A DNA stretch of 11,623 nt. Source: Gp6-AA40 sp050742535. GTDB lineage: Bacteria; Acidobacteriota; Vicinamibacteria; Vicinamibacterales; UBA2999. A model generated the notes under the pieces. The model was given only the letters and a program-made list of their open reading frames with translations. It did not search any database and was not told the origin of the DNA. The stretch spans positions 1 to 11,623 of the forward strand of contig JBOGIQ010000186.1 of assembly GCA_050742535.1 (NCBI GenBank), in the 5' to 3' direction. A program made the position numbers and the translations under genes. This document shows positions 7,039-11,623 of this stretch, one piece after another. How positions within the stretch are numbered: the first letter of the stretch is position 1; every line of letters begins with the position of its first letter.

Positions 7039-9066
7039 ATGATCCTACCGCTCCACGACAGCGTGCGCGCGCACGTCGCGCGCCTGCTTACGACGATCTA
7101 TGCGCTCGACGAGACGACGCTGCCAACGGTCGCGCTCGAATATCCTCCCAACCGCGAGCTCGGCGACCTCGGCACTCCGGTGGCGTTCGAGCTGGCCCGG
7201 CGCCTGCGGACGGCGCCGCGAGCGATCGCTCAGGAGATCGCCGGCGCGTTCGGAACGCTCGAGGGCGTACGTACGGTATCGGCGGCACCGAACGGCTACT
7301 TGAACTTTTTCCTCGAACGCCGGACGTTCCTCCTCGAGCGCCTGCAGCAGCCGGAGGTCAAGCCGCACCCGAACGCCGGCAAGGCGATCGTCGAGCATAC
7401 CGCGATCAACCCGAACAAGGCGGCGCACATCGGGCACCTGCGCAACTCAGCCCTTGGCGACACGCTCGTCAGGGTCCTGCGATTCCGCGGCATCCCCGTC
7501 GAAGTACAGAACTACATCGACGACACCGGGGTGCAGGTGGCCGACGTGGTGGTCGGGTTTCGCGTGCTCGAGGGGAAATCGCTCGACGAGATCCGCGAGA
7601 TCGCCGACTCGACGCGCTTCGATTACTACTGCTGGGACCTCTACGCGCGCGTCACCGACTGGTACGGCGACGACAAGGAGCGGCTCGCCGTCCGCGCGAC
7701 CACGCTTCACGATATCGAGCACGGCGGCAACGACAACGCGGCGGCTGCCGCATTCATCGCCGACCGCATCGTCCGCTGCCACCTGCAGACGATGGCGCGC
7801 ATGAACGTTGATTACGACCTGCTCACCTGGGAAGGGGACATCCTGCGGCTCAAGTTCTGGGCGCAGGCCTTCGACGTGTTGAAGGCCAAGAAAGCGGTGT
7901 ATCTGCGGACCGAAGGACGGCTCAAGGGCTGCTGGGTCATGCCGATTGAAGAGGGCGAAACTTCGGCTAAATCGCCGACCCCTGATCCCCGACCCCCGGT
8001 CCCCGATCCCGAGAACGCTGACGAGGAAGAGCGCGAAAAGGTCATCGTCCGATCCAATGGCGTCGTCACCTACGTCGGCAAGGACATCGCCTACCAGTTC
8101 TGGAAGCTCGGGCTGCTCGGGAGAGACTTCCACTACCGCGTGTTCACCGAGCGGAAGCACTCCCCTCTGTGGGCGACGTGCACGTCGGGCGGCCGCGACG
8201 ATCATCCGCTCTTCGGCGGCGCGGCCTACGTCTACAACGTGATCGACGTCCGCCAGTCGTATCTGCAGAAGCTGCTGAAGCAGGCGCTCATTGCTGTGGG
8301 CCACCCGGAGGGCGCCGAGCGGTCGCACCATTTCTCGTACGAGATGGTGGCGCTCTCGCACGCGACGGCGCGTGAACTGGGACATGCCCCGCCGCCTGAT
8401 TCAGACGATGCCAGGCGGCCGTTCGTGGAGGTCTCGGGGCGCAAGGGGCTTGGAGTCAAAGCCGATGATCTGCTCGACACGATGATTCGCAAAGCGTCTG
8501 GCGAGGTCGCCAAGCGCAACCCGGAACTACCGGCGGACGAGACGGATCGCACGGCACGCCGCATTGCCATCGCCGCGGTTCGGTACTTTCTCATCAAGTT
8601 CTCCCGCGGCAAGGTCATCGCCTTCGATCTCGACGAGGCGCTGAGCTTCGAGGGAGAAAGCGGACCGTACATCCAGTACGCGGTGGTCCGTGCCAACAAC
8701 ATCTTTCAGAAGGTTCAGCAGCGCGACGGTCTCGACGAAACGGCGCTGCTGGCGACACTGCCAGAGGTGCCGGCCGGCGAGCTGACGGGCGAGAACGGAG
8801 ACCACGAGCTGTGGTCGCTGGTGCTCGAGGCGTCGCGGCTGGACGAGGTCGTGGAACAGGTGATTCGGACCCTCGAGTTCTCCGTCCTGGCGAAATACGC
8901 CTTCATGCTCGCCCAGGCGTTCAACGCCTTCTACCACCGGTCCCCGATTCTCAACGAGGAACGCGACGACGTGCGGCGGTGGCGGGCGGCCGCGGTCATT
9001 TACCTGCGCAATCAGCTGACGCAGGCACTGGATCTCATGGGCGTGGCCGTTCCGGCTAGGATGTAG
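7039..9066 (+). CDS. argS: Arginyl-tRNA synthetase
   Basis: Class I synthetase that charges tRNA-Arg in the cytoplasm. The 675-residue product has the ArgS N-terminal domain (about 1-115, including YPPNRELGDLGTPVAFELA), the class I HIGH motif at 130-133 in NPNKAAHIGHLRNS, and a C-terminal DALR anticodon-binding domain (PYIQYAVVRANNIF and on). The second signature is not canonical: where KMSKS is expected there is SGRKGLGVKADDLLD (from residue 466), a divergence known in other ArgS lineages. At about 308-330 a Pro/Asp-rich insertion (SPTPDPRPPVPDP) is encoded by a 7-nt tandem repeat, and the protein is longer than the usual 550-600. ATG 7039 is chosen because the open frame further upstream (to 6931) reads through the intergenic palindrome. 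It starts the plus-strand run, 4 nt before the C26 hydrolase. Confidence 0.97.
   Translation: MILPLHDSVRAHVARLLTTIYALDETTLPTVALEYPPNRELGDLGTPVAFELARRLRTAPRAIAQEIAGAFGTLEGVRTVSAAPNGYLNFFLERRTFLLERLQQPEVKPHPNAGKAIVEHTAINPNKAAHIGHLRNSALGDTLVRVLRFRGIPVEVQNYIDDTGVQVADVVVGFRVLEGKSLDEIREIADSTRFDYYCWDLYARVTDWYGDDKERLAVRATTLHDIEHGGNDNAAAAAFIADRIVRCHLQTMARMNVDYDLLTWEGDILRLKFWAQAFDVLKAKKAVYLRTEGRLKGCWVMPIEEGETSAKSPTPDPRPPVPDPENADEEEREKVIVRSNGVVTYVGKDIAYQFWKLGLLGRDFHYRVFTERKHSPLWATCTSGGRDDHPLFGGAAYVYNVIDVRQSYLQKLLKQALIAVGHPEGAERSHHFSYEMVALSHATARELGHAPPPDSDDARRPFVEVSGRKGLGVKADDLLDTMIRKASGEVAKRNPELPADETDRTARRIAIAAVRYFLIKFSRGKVIAFDLDEALSFEGESGPYIQYAVVRANNIFQKVQQRDGLDETALLATLPEVPAGELTGENGDHELWSLVLEASRLDEVVEQVIRTLEFSVLAKYAFMLAQAFNAFYHRSPILNEERDDVRRWRAAAVIYLRNQLTQALDLMGVAVPARM
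7974..8008 (+). repeat. Heptanucleotide tandem repeat translated inside argS
   Basis: Five units of 7 nt: GCCGACC, CCTGATC, CCCGACC, CCCGGTC, CCCGATC. Read in the argS frame they give the core of the Pro/Asp-rich insertion near residues 312-324. Just before it is a small inverted repeat, TCGGC (7963-7967) with GCCGA (7974-7978). Confidence 0.85.
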
Positions 9067-9070
9067 CGCC

Positions 9071-9757
9071 GTGCCAGTGATCGCGATCGCCCCGTGCTCC
9101 AAGCAGCACGACTATGAGGAAGCGGTTCGCCGCGCGGGCGGCGAGGTGCGCATCCTCAACTACGAGACGGACCGGCCGGCGGACGTCGTCAACGAGGTCG
9201 ATGGCATTCTGCTGCCCGGCGGCGACGATGTGCTGCCGTCGCTGTATGGCGCCGATCCGCATCCGACGTTCGACGCGGCGGAGCCGGGCCGCGATGCCTA
9301 CGAGCTGGAGCTGGCGACGCGCGCCGGCGACGCCGACCTGCCGCTCTTCGCGATCTGCCGCGGCATCCAGGTGCTCAACGTCGCGCGCGGCGGCACGCTC
9401 GTCCAGGACATTCCAAGCGAGCTGCCGGATGCGATTCCGCACGAGGTTCGCGATACCCCGTTTACGATCGCGCACGATGTGTGGGTGTCCGACGGCACGC
9501 TGCTGCATACCCTGCTCCGCGAGCGGATCGATGGCGACGCGTGCCCGGTGAACAGCCGTCACCATCAGGCGGTGCAGAAGGTCGGCAGCGGACTCGTCGT
9601 GTCGGCGACCGCGCCCGACGGGGTCATCGAGGCGGTCGAAGATCCCAGCAAGCGCTTCTGTGTCGGCGTGCAGTGGCATCCGGAAAACTTTTACCGGACC
9701 GGCGAGTTTCGCGCGCTGTTCGAGGCGTTTATCACGGCGGCGCAGGAAAGGAGCTGA
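9071..9757 (+). CDS. Class I glutamine amidotransferase-like hydrolase (peptidase C26 family)
   Basis: A 228-residue cytoplasmic enzyme of the family that includes gamma-glutamyl-GABA hydrolase PuuD. The catalytic triad is visible: nucleophile Cys96 in AICRGIQVLNVARGG, and His203 and Glu205 in GVQWHPENF. The LLPGGDDVLPSLYG segment near 47-60 is also typical. The domain spans essentially the whole protein, with no fused synthetase. Family knowledge suggests hydrolysis of a gamma-glutamyl amide, but the substrate is not deducible, and no putrescine-pathway genes are nearby. The start is GTG 9071, 4 nt after the argS stop, with AGGA about 9 nt upstream inside argS. It is followed after 3 nt by the membrane protein gene. 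Confidence 0.9.
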   Translation: MPVIAIAPCSKQHDYEEAVRRAGGEVRILNYETDRPADVVNEVDGILLPGGDDVLPSLYGADPHPTFDAAEPGRDAYELELATRAGDADLPLFAICRGIQVLNVARGGTLVQDIPSELPDAIPHEVRDTPFTIAHDVWVSDGTLLHTLLRERIDGDACPVNSRHHQAVQKVGSGLVVSATAPDGVIEAVEDPSKRFCVGVQWHPENFYRTGEFRALFEAFITAAQERS

Positions 9758-9760
9758 CGC

Positions 9761-10159
9761 ATGCGTTGGTTACGCGCGATCCTGGGCGGCATCCTTGCCG
9801 AAATGCTGGTGCTGGTGATGATCCTGCCGGTGGCGTTGGCCGTCGGATTCGATCTGGGCAACAGCGATCCCTCGTCGGTGCCACCCGCTCTCAACGCCGC
9901 GATCGTCGTCGCCTCATTCATCGCCCCGCTGCTGCTGACGCAGTGGGTCGTCCGCCGCCTCACGTCGCAGTTCGTGCTGCACGGCTTCGTCGTCGGCGTT
10001 ACGGCATTCGTCATCTACATGATTCCGATGACGCTGTCGGGCGAGTCGCAGCCGCTGATTTACTGGATCGCGCACGCGATGAAGATCCTCGGCGGCGTGA
10101 CCGGCGGCTTCGTCGCAGGGCGGAGGCATGCCGCGCGCGGTACCGCCGTTCCCGTCTAG
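9761..10159 (+). CDS. Small four-helix membrane protein, unknown function
   Basis: Protein of 132 residues with four predicted membrane helices (about 7-28, 44-62, 72-92 and 98-120) and short loops. It contains VVRRL after helix 2 and ends in a basic tail (RRHAAR). No catalytic motif or family signature is recognised. A strong ribosome site AAGGAG (9748-9753) lies 7 nt before ATG 9761, inside the end of the C26 gene, so translation is probably coupled to it. It is the last gene of the argS run. Confidence 0.8.
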   Translation: MRWLRAILGGILAEMLVLVMILPVALAVGFDLGNSDPSSVPPALNAAIVVASFIAPLLLTQWVVRRLTSQFVLHGFVVGVTAFVIYMIPMTLSGESQPLIYWIAHAMKILGGVTGGFVAGRRHAARGTAVPV

Positions 10160-10180
10160 CGCTTTTTAGATGCGTCTGTC

Positions 10181-10256
10181 GCGGATTTCGTGGGGCGAGC
10201 CTTGCAGGCTCGCCTCGCGAACGCGAAGGGTTCGCGCCACGGAACGGGAAATCCGC
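10181..10256. repeat. Cloverleaf-like three-way-junction element
   Basis: The outer stem GCGGATTTC (10181-10189) pairs with GAAATCCGC (10248-10256). An inner extension GTGG (10190-10193) pairs with CCAC (10237-10240), leaving a 7-nt bulge. Inside are two hairpins separated by one T: GGCGAGCCT (10194-10202) with AGGCTCGCC (10206-10214), and CGCGAAC (10216-10222) with GTTCGCG (10230-10236). It lies between the convergent membrane protein and methyltransferase genes. It is not a tRNA: no third internal arm or T-loop and D-loop sequences. A bidirectional terminator or mobile repeat role is inferred. Confidence 0.8.
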
Positions 10257-10261
10257 GCTTG

Positions 10262-11575
10262 CTAGCGCGTGAACAGCGCAATGCTTTCGACGTGCGCCGT
10301 GTTGGGAAACAGGTCGACGCCGCTCAGCTCACCGAGCTCGTAGCCGGCATCAATCAGCGTGCGTGAGTCGCGGGCGAACGTTGCCACGTCACACGAGACG
10401 TAGACGATGCGGCCCGGGCGATGCGCGATGGTGCCGGCCAGCGCCTCGCGGGTCATTCCCGTGCGGGGCGGATCCACGATCACGGTTGCGCTGGTCACGT
10501 CTTCGTTCCGGTCGCGAACCAGCGCGAGAAACTGTTCGACGCTGCGGCGTTCGACGCGGACACGATCGCCAAATGGCTCCGCATTCTGCGTGAGGTCCGC
10601 GCCGCTCACCGGATCGCCTTCCACGACGACGACGCCGGGCGCACCGGCGGCGGCGAGCGACAAGCCGAACAGCCCGACGCCCGCGTAGAGGTCGATCACC
10701 GGTCCTGTTCCGACGAGGGCGCCCACGCGCCGGACCAGCGGTTCGAGCAGAAAGCGATTCCCCTGAAAGAACGCCCGTACGTCGCGCTGCAGACGGACTG
10801 TGGCACCCTTGAAAGGGTGCCCTACGTAGGGCGCCCCTTCAGGGGTGCCCGGGATGGCTAATGAATCGACGACGACGGGCGTACCCGCCAGCACCTCGAC
10901 GCCGGCACGGTCGGCGCGCGCCGCGGAAAGCCCGCTGAGCCCTTCGGCAAGCGCTTCGTAGCCGGAGGCATCCACGCCCGCCTGAAGCTCGACGTGGCAC
11001 GCGCGCTCAGTGCCGCCGATGTTCTCGGAGACTTCGACGGCCGTAAGCCCCGCAAGGGAGTGGCGTGCGAGCAGCTCCTCTACCCGGGCGAGCCACGCGT
11101 TGGTCGCATCCGCGAGCTGGCGCGTCGGCGCCGCGCCGCACAGCACGTGCGTCCCCTCGCGATAAAACCCGACGCGGCCGTTCGCCGCGTGCAGACGCGC
11201 GCGCATGCGGTAGCCATGTTCAGGCGAGCCCATGACCTCCGGCGGCGCCGCCAGCGGTACGCGACCGATTCGCGCGAGCGCGTCTTGCATGATCTGTCCT
11301 TTGAGCTGCAGCTGCCTCGGATAGTCGATGAAGGCGAGCACGTTTCCGCCGCAGCGCCAGTCGCCGGCGTCAGATCGACGATCCGGCGACGGGCTGAGCA
11401 CCTGCGCCGTGTCCGCGAAGATCACACCCTTGCCGGCTCGCTCGACACGGGCGCTGACACGCTCGCCGGGGATCGCGCCCCAGACGAGCACGACCTGGCC
11501 GTGATGACGCGCCAGCATCCGCCCGCCGGCGGCGGGTTTCTCGATGTCGAGCGTGAGCAGGGTTCCGGGTTGCAT
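10262..11575 (-). CDS. TrmA/RumA-family RNA (uracil-5-)-methyltransferase
   Basis: A 437-residue SAM-dependent enzyme that forms 5-methyluridine in rRNA or tRNA. An N-terminal TRAM-type RNA-binding domain (about 1-60) is followed by the methyltransferase core: FFQGN at 269-273, SAM loop VIDLYAGVGLFG at 293-304, VDPPRTG at 367-373, catalytic Cys395 in YVSCDVATF and Glu430 in HVESIALF. The iron-sulfur ligand region is degenerate: the usual CxxxxxCGGC is replaced by one cysteine (RCGGN, Cys75), with another at Cys146. Whether an iron-sulfur cluster binds is doubtful. Residues 243-258 are encoded by a 48-bp inverted repeat. The start ATG 11575 has no strong ribosome site. The substrate base (23S U747/U1939 or tRNA U54 type) cannot be assigned. 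The gene converges on the argS run. Confidence 0.92.
   Translation of the reverse strand: MQPGTLLTLDIEKPAAGGRMLARHHGQVVLVWGAIPGERVSARVERAGKGVIFADTAQVLSPSPDRRSDAGDWRCGGNVLAFIDYPRQLQLKGQIMQDALARIGRVPLAAPPEVMGSPEHGYRMRARLHAANGRVGFYREGTHVLCGAAPTRQLADATNAWLARVEELLARHSLAGLTAVEVSENIGGTERACHVELQAGVDASGYEALAEGLSGLSAARADRAGVEVLAGTPVVVDSLAIPGTPEGAPYVGHPFKGATVRLQRDVRAFFQGNRFLLEPLVRRVGALVGTGPVIDLYAGVGLFGLSLAAAGAPGVVVVEGDPVSGADLTQNAEPFGDRVRVERRSVEQFLALVRDRNEDVTSATVIVDPPRTGMTREALAGTIAHRPGRIVYVSCDVATFARDSRTLIDAGYELGELSGVDLFPNTAHVESIALFTR
10802..10849. repeat. 48-bp inverted repeat inside the methyltransferase gene
   Basis: Two 24-nt halves form an inverted repeat around the centre of CCTACGTAGG (10821-10830), and each half itself folds as a hairpin: GGCACCCTT (10802-10810) GA AAGGGTGCC (10813-10821), and GGCGCCCCT (10830-10838) TC AGGGGTGCC (10841-10849), the latter with one G-T pair. 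The halves differ at three positions, two of which are a paired, compensatory change. In the gene it is exactly codons 243-258, encoding GTPEGAPYVGHPFKGA. Confidence 0.9.
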
Positions 11576-11583
11576 GTTGCCGA

Positions 11584-11611
11584 TCGTGGGGCGCGCCTTG
11601 TCAGGCGCGCC
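11584..11611. repeat. Hairpin related to the 10188-10214 arm
   Basis: TCGTGGGGCG followed by CGCCT, loop TGTC, AGGCGCGCC: stem GGCGCGCCT (11590-11598) with AGGCGCGCC (11603-11611). It matches 10188-10214 except for one extra loop base and one compensatory pair (A10198-T10210 becomes C11594-G11607). It lies just upstream of the methyltransferase start, in its probable leader. Confidence 0.85.
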
Positions 11612-11623
11612 GAAGAAGTCCGC

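Noticed and set aside
10181..10256. tRNA gene
   Set aside because: The 76-nt length and arms look tRNA-like, but only two internal arms exist and no D-loop, T-loop (GTTCRA) or plausible anticodon loop is present.
1..11623. CRISPR array, phage, transposase or defence system
   Set aside because: No regularly spaced repeats of CRISPR size, no integrase, transposase, cas, toxin or nuclease motifs. All genes are housekeeping or unassigned soluble/membrane proteins.

Overview
The window is GC-rich bacterial chromosome from a diderm (Gram-negative-type) organism. It encodes lipoprotein N-acyltransferase (Lnt), a SPOR-domain peptidoglycan-binding protein and a PBP1A-type penicillin-binding protein, all envelope functions of cells with an outer membrane. 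GC content, codon use and small palindromes of the type TCCGSCTRAAGSCGGA in gene spacers suggest Acidobacteriota, probably class Vicinamibacteria. That assignment is from memory of such genomes and cannot be verified here. Every long gap is covered: no stretch over 300 bases lacks a gene.

Layout. (1) 1-1128, plus strand: 3' part of a PBP1A-family gene cut by the window edge. (2) 1249-6978, minus strand: five genes in one direction, read in the order V4R-like small protein, periplasmic TPR protein, SPOR protein, lnt, prfB. The first two are separated by one base, SPOR and lnt abut or overlap, and prfB follows lnt after 51 nt. prfB carries the classic programmed +1 frameshift and a TTG start. 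(3) 7039-10159, plus strand: argS, a class I glutamine-amidotransferase-like hydrolase (peptidase C26) and a small four-helix membrane protein, with 4 and 3 nt gaps, so almost certainly one transcript. (4) 10262-11575, minus strand: an RNA m5U methyltransferase of the TrmA/RumA family, convergent with (3).

The genes combine translation (RF2, ArgS, rRNA/tRNA methylation) with cell-envelope work (PBP1A, SPOR, Lnt). They are ordinary housekeeping genes and I see no phage, transposase, CRISPR or defence system. The unusual content is the small palindromic DNA inside and between the genes. A 48-bp inverted repeat lies exactly on 16 codons within the methyltransferase gene. A 7-nt tandem repeat is translated inside ArgS. 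A palindrome supplies the stop codon of lnt, and a degenerate copy overlaps the start codon of the SPOR gene. A cloverleaf-like three-way-junction element sits between convergent genes and has a relative near the right edge with a compensatory base-pair change.
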